DNA of 64,000 nt from Cristatella mucedo (Eukaryota; Bryozoa; Phylactolaemata; Cristatellidae), in assembly GCA_009760855.2 (NCBI GenBank), contig WPIO01000063.1:2319501-2383500 (forward strand), given 5' to 3'. Positions 1 through 12,544 of the stretch are shown piece after piece (within the stretch, counting starts at the first letter, position 1; every line of letters starts with the position of its first letter). Made by a program: the position numbers and the translations under genes. The notes below the pieces were generated by a model. That model did not search any database. It was not told the origin of the DNA and saw only the letters and a list, made by a program, of their open reading frames with translations.

Positions 1-77
1 GTTCGGGAAACTATTCATTTGCCAATAAATGCGTGGGTGGTAACCGCTAAAGCTCTCCTGTACGTTAAGGCGGTTCT

Positions 78-135
78 CTGGGGGCGCTATATAAATGAAT
101 TATATAAATAAATTATACTACTTATATACTGGTAT
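78..135 (+). mobile_element. SINE-A 3' tail fragment
   Basis: The stretch ends with the 'ttctctgggggcgctatataaatgaattat' type tail, here only in part, that closes the better SINE-A copies at 46597-46746 and 5191-5335. The tRNA-like head is missing or too diverged to see. Assigned by resemblance of the tail only. Confidence 0.45.
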
Positions 136-960
136 ATTCTGGTCTATGAGGCAGATCAGTCAGCCGACTTAATTTTATTGTATTGTGACGTAGTAGTAAA
201 GCCGTAAGGTAAAATAGGAGTTAAAAGTGACAAGGAAAGTTCAAGTAAGCTATACATGATCCAGTGGGGCTTGCTTTGCATTTTTCATGGGTTTAGTGAT
301 TATAATTTTGTGTTTGTCTAATTTTGGATTTATAAAGCACACGTCTTGTCGTAGCAAAGCGCCATTTACGCTATTATTAAAAGCCTGCAATCAAGTTGCC
401 GTGCTAAACGCGCTCTTGTAATGAGGTTTGTAGCGCGACGGTGAGGTGGTGAATGCCTGTCTCGGTCATCTTGAGGCAGCTCGCCTGAGCTGCAACGTGT
501 TGTTGGAGTCTAGAAGCCTGACGCACATATTCGGCTAGTAGTGCTTCCTCAGGTTTGCAACAGGAGCGCTCGAAGGTACCACAAGTACAAGGACGGAGAT
601 AGATTGGACGAAAAGCGAGAATGGCTGCTCGGGCCTTCTGCTAGCGGGGTGGCGTAGGCGGTTGTGTGCGGTCGAGGTGTCCGACACTGATATTCACGAA
701 TCCAGTCACAGTCACTAATCGCGCACACGAGAGCTCTAACAAACTTAATCCATCACGTAAAGTCACGCAGATACAACGTAATTTGCATGCTTTGCTATCA
801 GCATATACATATTTATATATTAAAGCGAGAAAGTCTTCTTTCCGTCCGTTACGCGGCAAGATGGCGCGCTTCAGTCATGCGGCCATCGCGCGGCAAGATG
901 GTACAGCGTTATCTTCCATGACGAATTACTATGACTCAGCGAAGCGAATCCTCAGGCAGT
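136..960. other. no recognisable feature
   Basis: I see no coding region with a recognisable protein, no repeat shared with the rest of the window and no splice-flanked exon. A 13-base word, cgcggcaagatgg, occurs twice near 850 and 888. The short open frames here look like chance. Confidence 0.5.
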
Positions 961-970
961 GAGGTGCTCG

Positions 971-1310
<340 letters not shown>

Positions 1311-1449
1311 AGTCGCTTTACGATAAGCAAATACTGTATTACATATATACACATGGGACGTATCTCTGCGTAATAGTCGTGTAGATGCACCTCAAACTGC
1401 TCGGTTCAAAACCATTTAACGGATAAAAAATCTGCTTAAATGTTAGGTC

Positions 1450-2760
1450 ATAATTATTATAATATTATTAATAATAATTCACTTGACAAAGCACCTCCAG
1501 AAGTCTCAATCTCTTTCAAGGCACTTTACATTTACTGCAAAGAGAAACGCGATTGAATGTTGAGTGGAAATATCATATTTGATAAACAACATGAATAAAA
1601 ATATAATTAAAAAAATATAAATTCATTTGTATAGCGCCCAAAGATAACTTAGTTTCTATTAAGGTGCTTTACATATGCCTTGGGGCTCGAGCCCACGACC
1701 TCAGCCAGACACGGCCGGGGCAAGCGCCTTAACCACTGGACCAATCCAGCTCGGCATAATATGGTTAGGGGTGACATGCAGAGGATCAGCCTGCAAGTGT
1801 GGTTAGTGGCACTGTGCACCAGTGTTAGCACGCATAAGCACATCAAGGACGAATCACAGGGACCCACTAAATGCTGTCCTAAATAGGTGTGTTTTTAAGT
1901 TTCTTTTAAATGTGGTCAGGTCATGGGATGTTCTGACGCAGGTCAGGAGGGAGTTCCAGGCTTTGGGAGCATACGAACTAAATGCACGGTCTCCAAAGGA
2001 TTTAAGGTTTGTACGAGGTATTTCCAGACAGTTGGATTCCGAAAAGCAGGTGGTACGATGCTTGGCCTGATGGGGTAGTATATCTGAAAGATAGGCTGGA
2101 GCCATAGAATGGAGAGACCTAAAAGTGAGCGACAAAACCTTGAAGTCAATCCGTTGCCTCACTGGTAGCCAGTGCAGGTCGGCGAGAAGTGGAGTAATGT
2201 GGCAGCTGCGACGCTCACGACAGACAAGCCTAGCTGCCGAGTTTTGCACCAGCTGCAATCGCCTGATTGCACATGCTGGTAGGCCGGTAAGCAGTGAGTT
2301 GCAGAAGTCGAGACGGGATGTCACGAATGCATGGACCAACTTGGACGTGGTATCTTTATCTAAACAAGCCCGAATTTTAGCAATGTTATGAAGCTGAAAG
2401 TAGGCAGACTTTATTGTTTAGCTGACGTTGTCTAATCAAAGGTCACTTTGGAACCCGAAACCAAAATTTCGTGCAGATTCAAAAAGAGATATGCTGACAG
2501 AACCGATTTTGAGCGGCAGCCTTTCCAATTTCTGAATCCCATTTTGTTTGCCTATAACTAGTAAGTTGGTTTTATCATCATTTAATTTAAGACAATTTGC
2601 TGCCATTCATGTGTAAATGTCATCAATGCATGCAGCAAGAGAGTTGAGAGAATTCGAGGTGCTTGAGGGTTGGGCGGGATCAAAGCAAAGGTACAACTGT
2701 GTGTCTTCCGCATTAAAGTGAAAGCCTATGTTTCTTATGAAACCCTCATCGTTAGTTATT
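1450..2760 (-). mobile_element. LINE-alpha, 5'-truncated copy (CR1/L2 type), split by a SINE
   Basis: Read on the minus strand, this gives the C-terminal part of a non-LTR retrotransposon reverse transcriptase. It includes the frame from 2339 to 1854 with the words [26 protein letters not shown] and LHWLPV, which recur in the longest copy at 28.6-32.2 kb. The 3' end of the element, a tail near 1461-1550 ending in AT-rich triplets, lies to the left of the inserted SINE-A at 1605-1757. The copy starts inside the RT domain (about 2750), so it is a typical 5'-truncated LINE. It cannot encode active protein. Confidence 0.85.
1605..1757 (-). mobile_element. SINE-A, tRNA-derived
   Basis: On the minus strand the element begins with a tRNA-like head (ccgagctggattggtccagtgg, then gaggtcgtgggctcgagccc as the B-box-like part). 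It ends with a short tail resembling that of LINE-alpha and an AT-rich run. LINE-alpha sequence resumes on both sides (acaacatgaata on the left, ataatatggttagggg on the right), so this SINE inserted into a LINE copy already in place. Confidence 0.8.
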
Positions 2761-3297
2761 GCTGCCACTTGCCTCCTTCTCTCCGCCTAGCCGATACAGT
2801 GCTGCCGATTGCAGACACCAGTGGCTTTGTTTAAGCGGCATAACGCGCTCGGGTTTTCGTGTTCTTAGCTTTTCGTCGCTAGCACACTAATGGGCTCTGA
2901 AACCCAAAAATGCTGGCAGTGAGCAGCAGTTTGCTTCACTGCACATCACCGGCGGGTTTGAATTGGTGTTTGACCTGTGAAAATGTGAAATTGCGAAAGA
3001 GCTCGTGCTCGGCGCCATGCCATGCTCTAATACTTAAGCAAAATGCTCAAAATAACTTATTTCCGAATCATGTGTGACCCTAACATGTGTATACACTTCA
3101 AAGTAATACTAAATAAGGCGCTGATAGTTTACAATCCTTCAATATTTAGCAGCATATGAACTTAAGTGGCGAAAGCCGGCTGCCACGGGCAGTTAACGTA
3201 CGGGTCACGAAGGGCTGGCGCCAGGCCCTTGACTTAGGATCCCATTTGATAATACTCCCTTGTAAAAATTTAGACTGGGGAAAGAGAGAACGCGAAA
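2761..3297. other. no recognisable feature
   Basis: No gene, repeat or RNA is recognised between the end of the LINE-alpha fragment and the (GA)n array. Confidence 0.5.
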
Positions 3298-3299
3298 GT

Positions 3300-3363
<64 letters not shown>

Positions 3364-3446
3364 TGGGAGAGAGAGAACGAGAGAGAGAGAGAGAGAGAGT
3401 GAGTGAGAGAGGGAGAGAGAGAGAAAGAGAGAGCGAGAGAGAGTGG

Positions 3447-3477
<31 letters not shown>

Positions 3478-3502
3478 TGAGAGAGGGAGAGAGAGAGAGA
3501 CG
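3298..3502. repeat. (GA)n microsatellite
   Basis: About 200 bases of GA dinucleotides with scattered gtgg, gcga and gaac interruptions. The Arg/Glu and Ser/Leu open frames in both directions come from the repeat. Confidence 0.95.
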
Positions 3503-3609
3503 AGGAAGAGCAGAGGGGTGGATGGCCAGAGATGAGGGACAAGTAAAGTAAAGTGGAGAAGATTCTGTAACTCAATGCTTGGATTGCTGGTCTTCTGGCC
3601 TGTGCACTC

Positions 3610-3935
3610 AGTCACTAAGCCTGGAACTCACTTCCGACTGGCGTCACGAAATCCCTGAGCTGTCGGCATTTAAAAAAGCTAAGAATGCACCTATTTATCA
3701 CAGCATTTAGTGGGTCCGTGTGTCGTTTCTGTCCTTATGCGTTCTGACATTGCTTTCTGCCACTAACCATAATTGCATGCTGACTTTGCGCATGTCACCT
3801 CTAACTATGATAAGCTATTGTCATTGAGCATGCTACTACTAACCATTCGACCGTTCTTCCGTTGAAGGGTACGTAAAGTGCCTATAAATAGATTGATTTC
3901 TCTGAGGACGCTAAGTAAATGCATTATAATAATTG
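3610..3935 (+). mobile_element. LINE-alpha 3' end fragment
   Basis: Contains the end of the RT frame in degraded form (AWNSLP-like, then 'cacctatttatcacagcatttagtgg') and the family's 3' UTR. It closes with a decayed form of the 'gattgatttctctgagg' tail and 'gcattataataatt'. It is a 5'-truncated copy with no coding capacity. Confidence 0.75.
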
Positions 3936-4229
3936 TTGTCAATATAAGAGAAAGGAAGAATAGATGAGACAAGAAGATAGGATAGGAAAGAAAGACAGAA
4001 TAGGAGGAGAGAGAAGCTTAGCAGAACTGAGCAAAGGAGAGGACAGCAAAGCAGAGTTAATAGCTCCTCGCCGCGCTAGAGAGCGTTCTTGAGCGACTCC
4101 GACCGCGGAGTGGATCTTTCTTTACCTGACTTCTAACCTTTGGGTATTCCGCTGCTATTTTTCTGTGGCCGTACATGAACTGTCCTCGGAAAGGCTACTC
4201 AAAACAGGACGTCCTTGGCATAAGGCTCG

Positions 4230-5470
4230 ATGTCGCCTTTAGTCAATACCTACCTGCGGGCCTTCTTCCGCGGGTCAGTAAGAACCTCCATTCATCCAGC
4301 GTTCGCCCTTCCAACAGCACGGCTATCAAACCTATTAACCGCACGTCTACATCGCTCTATAGCACTCGTTGTGGTAGTCGCTCACTCACCCTGCCTCAGC
4401 ATGATGCGAAAAGTCGACCGTTGGCCTTTACTGAGGTTCCATACGAATTCGCAGGGGGCATCTGCCGGCATGGCTACATGCCGCCGCGTATGCAAGCTAC
4501 TTGGCGTCACGCAGTTAGGACTTCACTTGAGAGCATTGAACATCGAGTCAATGAACCATCTAACTGGACCTGCAGTCATCGTCAGCCAGCAAAGGGTAAA
4601 GATACTCGCTACAGCCCCACTAATCCTAGTCGGCCGCCCGCCCTCCCTTCCGCAGGCATCGGACAGCCTCTTAAAATCCTCCTGTTAAATGTCCACTTAC
4701 TAAAAACCAAAGGGTAACATATCTATGATTAGGCTGTCCGAGAGAAGCTAGATGCTTTTCCGGTGACCGAACCGTGGACGACACCACGCTATGGCGGCTG
4801 GGTGTCTAAGACCACCACTAGGTATCTGAGACAACCCCTGGGTATCTGAGACCACCCCACCTGGGTTCTCATTCTTTCAGTCTATACGGTCTAACGAGGA
4901 GGGTGGCGGGTTGATATTGTTATTTGGGAGCTTCTTTATAGCTAAAAGCTCTGCGGTCTTTTGCAGGAGCCGGCGTTTCGCTTGAGTCAGTTGCAACCGG
5001 GTCCCCATCAAATCTCATGATCTACCGATCTCCTTTTAGCAGTCTTACCTTGCTTGCATGGGGGTTTTCGGAGTTCCTCACAGAAATATTTGTGCGTGAA
5101 ATTCACGTTGGCAACCCTAGCAACAGTCTGGTCCGCTCATTTCTTGACTGTCTCGAGATCTTTGGTTTAGTCCAACAAGTTTTAATCATATAAAAAATAT
5201 ATATATAATTCATTTATATAACGCCCCAAGAGAACTTAATCTCTATTCAGGCGCTTCACATATGCCTCGGGGTTCGAGCCCACGACCTCAGTCAGACCTT
5301 AGTCGGGGCGATCACCTTAACCGCTAGACCAAACCAATCATACCACTCATATGGCTGTATCCTGGATTTCGTTATCGCTAAGGTTGTATGCCTCTCTGAC
5401 CCTGTTGTGTGCCTGCTGACCCTTTCGTATCGTTGCTCAGTCTCATTTACTGTGCCTGCTTCCGTTTAAC
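4230..5470 (+). mobile_element. Degraded 5' part of a LINE (endonuclease region)
   Basis: Around 4668-4715 the frame reads ILLLNVHLLKTKG, matching the start of an apurinic-type endonuclease domain of CR1/L2 LINEs. A later out-of-frame piece (about 5085-5185) reads like the 'SLVRSFLDCLEIFGLVQ' region that follows the GDFN motif in the longer copy. Several frameshifts separate the pieces. A SINE-A (5191-5335) interrupts it and the endonuclease-like frame resumes after 5343 ('LDFVIAK'). The upstream part (4230-4660) may be the N-terminal linker but is not convincingly alignable by eye. Confidence 0.6.
5191..5335 (-). mobile_element. SINE-A with candidate target-site duplication
   Basis: Minus-strand element with tRNA-like head at the right and AT-rich tail at the left. 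The 7-base word aatcata stands immediately before it (5184-5190) and immediately after it (5336-5342), a plausible target-site duplication. The interrupted LINE frame continues on the far side, which supports the borders. Confidence 0.85.
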
Positions 5471-5564
5471 GTGCAGGGTAATGTCGAGATTGTCGAGCGA
5501 AGCAACATGAAAAGCATTGATCGGGAGAAACTTTTGAATTGTGTCGGTGAAATAATTATAGTAA

Positions 5565-6275
5565 TAATAATATTGCACTTGATAAAGCGCCCTCAGAGAA
5601 CTTAATATCTTTCTAGGCGCTTTACATATGCTGCAAAGTGATATGAAATAGAATAGTAAGTAAAATCATGCTTGAAAAACAAACAAAATGAATAATATGG
5701 TTAGGGGTGACATGCACAAGGTCAGCATGCAAATGTGGTTAGTGGCAGCATGCACAGTGTCAGCACGCATAAGCACATCAAGGACGAATCACAGGGACCC
5801 ACTAAATGCTGTCCTAAATAGGTGTGTTTTTAGGTTCCTTTTAAATGTGGTCAGGTCAGGGGATGTTCTGACGCAGGTCGGGAGGGAGTTCTAGGCTTTG
5901 GGAGCATGCGAACTAAATGCACGGTCTCCAAAGGATTTAAGGTTTGTACGAGGTATTTCCAGACTGTTGGATTCCGAAAAGCGAGTGGTACGATGCTTGG
6001 CCTGATGGGGTAGTATATCTGAAAGATAGGCTGGAGCCAAAGAATGAAGAGACCTAAAAGTGAGCGACAAAACCTTGAAGTCAATCTGTTGCTTGACTGG
6101 TAGCCAGTGCAGGTCGGCGAGAAGTGGAGTAATGTGGCAACTGCGACGCTCACGACAGACAAGCCTAGCTGCAGAGTTTTGCACCAGCTGCAATTGCCTG
6201 ATTGCACATGCTGGTAGGCCAGTAAGCAGTGAGTTGCAGAAGTCGAGACGGGATGTCACGAATGCATGGACCAGC
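5565..6275 (-). mobile_element. LINE-alpha, 5'-truncated copy
   Basis: The minus strand encodes the last part of the RT protein (frame 6277 to 5891, words [14 protein letters not shown] and [11 protein letters not shown]). The 3' UTR and tail follow at 5568-5640. It is very similar to the copies at 1450-2760 and 31.4-32.2 kb, so it is probably young. It starts abruptly at about 6275. Confidence 0.88.
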
Positions 6276-6589
6276 ATCCGGAAGCTTAAGAAAATCCGGG
6301 GCTTTTTTCACTCGAAAACTGCCAGTCCGACGCACATCAGTACTATAAGATGGCGAACAGCTTGCTCGCTGATTCTGCGAGGTCTCACTCAAAGATATTA
6401 ATGGGTAGATCTACAAATTTTCAGCCCTTTACAATGAATTAATATTGCACAAATTCTTGCACCCATAAAGCCCCCTCCAACTAAAGCAGTTGTTAAGTCA
6501 AAACCTGTGACCTTCCTTGAGAGATTTTCCGAGGTTTCTTCTTGCAATGTGGCGAACTTAATGAAGTCTGGTAAAAAGAGCCCATCTCA

Positions 6590-7503
6590 AACTAACTTAC
6601 TAGTTATGGGCAAACCCAAGTGTAATTCAGAAATTGGAAAGGCTGACGCTCAAAATTGGCTCTGCCAGCATATCTCCTGTTGAGTCAGCTCGAAATCTAG
6701 GTGTCATATTCCAAAGCGACTTCTCTTTAGACGACCACATCAGCTCCACAGTCAAATCTGCCTACTTTCAGCTTCATAACATTGCTAAAATTCGGGCTTG
6801 TTTAGATAAGGATACCACGTTTAAGTTGGTCCATGCATTCAGGACATCCCGTCTCGACTACTGCAACTCACTGCTTACTGGCATACCAGCATGTGCGATC
6901 AGGCGATTGCAGCTGGTGCAAAACTCGGCAGCTAGGCTTGTCTGTCGTGAACGTCGCAGTTGCCACATTACACCACTTCTCGCCGACCTGCACTGGCACA
7001 GTCAAGCAACGGATCGACTTCAAGGTTTTGTCGCTCACTTTTAGGTCACTTCATTCTTTAGCTCCAGCCTATCTCTTAGATCTACTCCCCCACCAGGCCA
7101 AGCAGCCTACCAACCGCTTTTTGGAATCCAACAGTCTACAAATACCTCGTACAAACCTCAAATCCTGTAGACCATGCATTTAGTTCGTATGCTCCCAAAG
7201 CTTGGAACTACCTCTCGAATTGCGTCAGAACATCCCCTGGCTTGACCACATTTTAAAAAGAACTTGAAAACACACCTATTTAGGACAGCATTTAGTGGGT
7301 CCCTGTGATTCGTCCTTGATGTGCTTATGCGTGCTGACACTGTGCATGCTGCCACTAGCCATGTTATTCATGTTGTTTATCAAGCATGATGTTACTCACC
7401 ATTCAATTGCATTTCCCTTTGCAGCAAATTTAAAGTGCCTAGAAAGAGATTGAGTTCTCCGAGGGCGCTTTATCAAGTGCATTATTATTATTATTATTAT
7501 TAT
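6590..7503 (+). mobile_element. LINE-alpha, 5'-truncated copy
   Basis: The plus-strand frame 6634-7044 matches the 'thumb' end of the LINE-alpha RT ([37 protein letters not shown]). A frameshift near 7000 moves the rest into another frame. The 3' UTR ends in gagttctccgagggcgctttatc followed by an (ATT)n run at 7480-7503. It is arranged head to head with the minus-strand copy just upstream. Confidence 0.87.
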
Positions 7504-7559
7504 CATCTCCCGTAGACCCTATAGATCCCCTTTGCGGTATTCACTGGCGGACAAACTAA

Positions 7560-8290
7560 GCCCAGCCATGACTGAAATTTTTATTGCTTCTCTAGAAAAC
7601 AGGTACAGGTTTGTAGCGAAGTCATTCACATCGACTGTCGTTAGACCAATAATTAAAAAGTCTTGATTAGATTTAGAGTTCTTAGAAAGCTACCACCCAG
7701 TTTTACTTGTAACCTTTTTGTCACAGGTTCTTGAAAAAAAATAGTTGTTGCAAAGTAGATTGCAGCACTCATTGAAAAAAATAAATTGATAGTTCAATTT
7801 TAGTCACGATTCAAGCGATACCAACATAATGAAACTGCTCTCCTCCGTCTAATGAATGACATCTAATGCAGCAAAGATGACGGGAATGATACTGGCCAGC
7901 CACCGCAGGCTCTATCGCCTGCCTTCGACACTACTGATAACGATATCATACTTTATGATTAAGAACAAGAATCGGCTTCGCAGACGAAGCACTAGCTTGG
8001 TTCAAATCTTTCTTGTTCAATCGTGTTCAATCCGTATGGTGTGGTGATCGAGTCTCATCCACCAGACCATTCACCTCTAGAGTCCCACAAGGGTCCATCC
8101 TAGGTTCTTTCTATTCTCCATTTGAACTCAACCAAATTGAACAAATTTGGGACAAGTAATACGGGTCCATGGAATCGGCAATCTCTTTTATGCCGAGTAT
8201 CTCTTTTATACATAGAAGTAGCTTTTTTTTTAAACCGTCGTAATCTGTTGCAGCGACTGATAAACTGAATGTTTGCCCTGCACCCATTCA
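7560..8290 (+). mobile_element. Decayed CR1-like reverse transcriptase fragment
   Basis: Pieces in different frames resemble successive RT blocks of a Jockey-superfamily LINE: a 'RPIIKKS...YHPV' block near 7640-7710, 'FDTTDNDI' near 7925, and 'VPQGSIL' near 8085-8105. It is more diverged than LINE-alpha and LINE-beta and may be a third family. It has many stops. Confidence 0.6.
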
Positions 8291-8394
8291 ATCCTGGACG
8301 TTGGCCAATTTTCTTAAACTTAACGATAATAGGCGTACCTGATACTCATAGGACACGCCAAGCACGTGGCTACATTAGAATACTTTGCTATTCT

Positions 8395-8890
8395 AATAGA
8401 TGTAATGTATCTCCGTCTGTAACTCCACAAAGTCATAAAGACCATGTGGGTGTTACGCAGGAGAGTTTTGCATAGCGTACTCACAGCCTAAGCGGCTTTC
8501 GGTAAGCATTCGGTAGCCAACAGACTTCGTCTCACGCAAAAAAGAGAAAGTGGGAAGCATAGCAGAGTCAGGAGAGCAGTTTAGGTAGTGAGTAGCATAG
8601 AAGTAGCAGCTCAGGACCGCTGAAAAGGATGTGCCATAGTCGGCAGTAGGAGAGTATTTGTCGTTGCGTAAGAATTGTGGAAGCGAGTTCCACAGTCTAG
8701 GACCTGCAGAGCTAAAGCTTCTGTCGCCAACTGTCTTTAAGCGGAGGAATTGGACAGCTAATTTATTGTCCACACAGGACCTGAGGGCACGAACAGGCTG
8801 AAACTGATGCAGCAGTTCAGCTAGGTACGAAGGAGCCAAGCCGTGGCGGGCCTTGTGGGTCAGAGTAAGAACTTTGCTCTGTATAATATA
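8395..8890 (-). mobile_element. LINE-beta, 5'-truncated copy
   Basis: The minus-strand frame 8839-8453 carries the typical CR1-type RT C-terminus: a Leu-rich 'PSYLAELL', then LKTVGDRSFSSAGPRLWNSL. The 3' UTR contains a word around 'ctgtgagtacgctatgcaaaactctcc' that recurs in the copies at 10320, 47070 and 51885. It is clearly a different family from LINE-alpha. Confidence 0.85.
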
Positions 8891-9039
8891 TAATATGTAA
8901 TATGTATAATAGATATTACTGTTATGCGACCATCACCACGGAGTTTACACATCGTCTTTAAAACTGCCCAGAGCTTGAAAGTTTCATTAAGAAGACTGGC
9001 TCCACAACTAGCCATCACGTCCAATCCTTATCCAAGACG

Positions 9040-9132
9040 TGCTTCCTCTGCTGCTAATTTAAAGCATCTTGAAAAAGATCGAGTTTTCTGAGGGTGCTTT
9101 ATTGAATGTATTCTTCTTCTTATTATTATTCA
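9040..9132 (+). mobile_element. LINE-alpha-like 3' tail
   Basis: Only the last bases of the family are visible: a tail with gatcgagttttctgaggg, then tgctttattgaatg and a run of TTATT. No coding sequence is preserved. Confidence 0.55.
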
Positions 9133-9219
9133 AATAAGATATTTGGATGAGATAAAGAAAAAGCCACCAGGTCACTTCAGCTGGTCATAACTATGGCTGC
9201 AAGACTATAGTAATAGTAA

Positions 9220-10090
9220 TAATAGTAGCTGGTTTAGCAGCCTCCTCTGTATAGCGAACAAAGAGCCTTCACAATTATTAGGCGATTTAAATTTGCTGCA
9301 AAGGAAACACGATCAAATGGTGAGTGCTATCATGCTTGGTATACGTCAGGAATAACATGGTTAGGGGTGACATGCACAGGGTCAGCATGCAAGTGTGGTT
9401 AGTTGCAGCATGCAACAGTGTCAGCTCGCATAAGCTTAGAAAGAAGGAATCGCAAGGACCCGCTAAATGCTGTCATAGGTAGGTGCGTTTTTAATTTCTT
9501 TTTAGATGTTATCAATTTCAGGGGATGTCGCGACGCAATACGGATGTGAGTACCAGGCTTTGGAAGCATGTGAACTAAATGCACGGTCTCCAAATGATTT
9601 GAGGTTTTTACGAGATATAGGTAAACAGTTGGTTTCCGAAAAGTGGGTGGTACGATGCTTAGCTTGATGGGGGAGTAGATCTGAGAGGTAGGCTGGAGCC
9701 AAAGAATGAAGGGATCTAAAAATGAGCGACGAAACTCTGAAGTCGATTCGTTGCTTGACTGGTAGCCAGTGCAGATCGGCGAGAAGTGGTGTGAGGTGAC
9801 AGCCACGACACTCAGGACAGGCTAGCCTAGCTGCAGAGGTTTGCACCAGCTGTAAGCGCCTGATGGCACATGGCGGTAGGCCAGTAAGCAGTGAGTTACA
9901 GAAGTCAAGACGGATGGCACAAATGAATGGACTAACGTAAATGTGCCATCCCCATATAATTTAGCCCGAATTTCAGCAATATTGTGTATCTGAAAGAAGG
10001 CAGACTTGATTGTGGAGCTGATGTGGTCGTCCGATGAAAGGTCACTTTGGAAGATGATATCTTGATTTCGTGCAAATTCAACAGGGGATA
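9220..10090 (-). mobile_element. LINE-alpha, older 5'-truncated copy
   Basis: Two minus-strand frames (9846-9502 and 9806-9399) together cover the RT C-terminus ([31 protein letters not shown]). They are shifted against each other and carry more amino-acid changes than the young copies. It ends at its 5' side against a SINE-B. Confidence 0.82.
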
Positions 10091-10094
10091 TACT

Positions 10095-10215
10095 GGCTTT
10101 ACGGCTATCTCCACCGCTTGCAGTGGCGATAAAAGATCTCCCACCGCCGGCTTCGAAATCCCGACATCGTGACCGAGGTCGTGAAAAGCGACTGCCTTAC
10201 CTTGTGTGCCATCAC
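10095..10215 (-). mobile_element. SINE-B, tRNA-derived
   Basis: On the minus strand the element contains aaggcagtcgcttttcacga, a B-box-like word around 'cgggatttcgaagccgg', and then the family's conserved middle ending gtggagatagccgtaaa. It lies between LINE-alpha and LINE-beta fragments. Confidence 0.7.
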
Positions 10216-10319
10216 GGCTTAGCAGGCTAGTTACCGAATCCAAGAGGTTTGACCACGTGTCTTCTTTCCTGGAGAAGCTGCGGTGGCTTCGGCTTGATCG
10301 ACGGATACAGCGTAAATTT

Positions 10320-10780
10320 CTAACGCTACTCACAAGACTCACCACGGCTTGGCTCCTTCTTACCTAGCTGAACAGCCTCACCAGTTTCAGCCTTCCCGCA
10401 CCACCAGGTCCAACACGGGCAGCAAATTAGCTGTTCTCTGCCTTGCTGAAAGACCAGTGGCGACAGAAGCTATTTCAGTCATAAGATGTGAAACTCACTT
10501 CCAACTTCTTACGCAATGACATGTTCCCTCCAGCTGCTGACTATGGAAATCCTTTGCAGTCGTTTTGAGCTGCTACTTCCGTGCTACTCACTATCCCAAC
10601 TCCCCCCCTGACCCAGCTATGCTTCTCACTTCCTCGTTTCTTCGTGGGATGTAATCTGATGGCTACAGAATGCCTAAGAGGCTTTTCGTGCGCTATGTAC
10701 AACTCTCCTACTTAACACCCACATAGTCTTTGCGGCTTTGTTTACTTGCAAACGGAGGTACATTACAATACATTCTGCGA
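10320..10780 (+). mobile_element. LINE-beta, 5'-truncated copy
   Basis: The plus-strand sequence reads as a broken CR1-type C-terminus (HHGLAPSYLAEQ, then 'LRNDMFPPAADYG'). The LINE-beta 3' UTR follows, closing near 10780 with 'ggaggtacattacaataca'. Reading frame changes and stops make it a pseudo-copy. Confidence 0.8.
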
Positions 10781-12540
10781 GGATTCATTATTTAAAGCAG
10801 GCAGGTTTACTAGTTTATATTTTTCTAGGTAGCGGTATTTTATAACCAACACACGCTAGCTCTGTGATGCAATAAAAAACAAATAAGCTGGCCGAACCTG
10901 ATTTTACGATTAGGCTTTCGAGATTTTGACCGAAGCTAGATTGAGCTAATATTATTTCATAATTGTTGAAATCTATCAACTTAAATTTTGATAAGAAAAA
11001 TGCTCATATGTAAGGAATACACTCTGCCAAATAGCGTGGCATGTCGTGCTGGAAAGTAAAGTAAGATCATAGCGCTTTGTTTGACAGCAATATTTCCACC
11101 CAGGAGGATGTTTGCGGGAACTACTTTAATATCCTTCACCTTTACGCGAGAGGAACTACTTTTTGTGGGATTAGTTATGTGACAATCTCTTTGTACTGGG
11201 TCTGAATCGGTGTTGCTGGGAAAGCATTATCATCAAAATTCACATATTCCTGGTACAAGTTTAAACTTTCGATGGTACCTGTATACGTATTGCTTTTGAT
11301 TGCTGGTCTCTTCAAATACTAAAGCTACTAGTGATAGAGACGGTTTCACTTACAGGAATACGCTCGAGCCGGCAATAACCATTCTTATAGGCGGAGTAGT
11401 CTCACCTGCGGAGTGAGACTACAGTTAGAGTAAATCTGAGACGTGGAGTTGCTATTCTTAGAAGCGGATTATTCCTATATCCGATATTCTTATACGCGGA
11501 GTCGATTGCACATGGTTTAGCGCTACAGTAACAACTGAAGTACGTTATACTGAGTTTACATTTTTTTAAATATAAATTATGTATGTTTAAAGACTTGGAG
11601 CATAGAAAAGAGAGGCTTGAAGTTAGAAATCTCAACAGTATATCGGGACAAGCTGTCTCACAAGCACATACCAGCATTTCAAAGTAAAATTCTCGAGAAT
11701 GTGGATACCTTGAAGGTCGGAGATATCTCAATGTCTGAAGTAGCAGCTAGTAATATACGTCGTAGATGTCACCGCTGAAAAGCTTTTTGCAAAAATTATT
11801 AAAAAAATGCAACGAAGCTAGTGCTAAGGCATTAAACTAACAGCAGCGGTAATGAACTGATGCTTTTTTATAAGCTTTAAGCGGTGATAAGTTGACCACT
11901 GTATCAACTTCACACACAAACCTGTCGGTGCCCTGTGCTGGACGGCGGTGCAAGGTATAAGCACATTGACTAAAAGCTACAGTTTCACTTCAGGACAATG
12001 TTTCTACTGCCATATTTGGTCGAAAGTTTAAAGGTGGAGGAACTGCTCTGGTTGATAGGGATTGGTAACGTAACTAGCATCGTGTACGCAGTCTGAAGCG
12101 GCTGAGCCGATAGAACCTTGACTATGAATCAATAGGATTTTCCGGTACTCGTCTAAGATTTTGATATGTCGTGCCTATGGATAGCTATTGCGTTAGTATT
12201 TTTCGGTAGCATTCAAGGCCATGGGTAGGAGAACGCTACGTAGGAGAATACGTCAAGTCTCTAATGTAATCCAAGCCTGATAGATTCTTGGGGCACCTTT
12301 GGTGGACAACTACCGTTAAAATTGGTTAAAGACTTTGATAAACTTAGCTGAGATAGGGGGCAGCTAGCAAGAAGCAATCGTGTAGAATTAAATTGTTTAT
12401 GAAGGTGAAAATGCAACCTAAAGACCAGTCGAGGGTTACTGCCAATGATGTAAGTCCTCTCTCAGTGGTAGCCTCCAGAGTATTGAAATAAACGAAAAAC
12501 GACCATCCGACGAACCACTAAAGTATAGGGTGCTTCAGAG
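10781..12540. other. no recognisable feature
   Basis: AT-rich sequence without a protein that I recognise and without repeats shared with the rest of the window. The longest frame (minus, 11731-11402) has no family features. Confidence 0.5.
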
Positions 12541-12544
12541 CTCC

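Noticed and set aside
3156-3615. Arg/Glu-rich and Ser/Leu-rich frames
   Set aside because: Translations of a (GA)n microsatellite. The same holds for 56041-56628.
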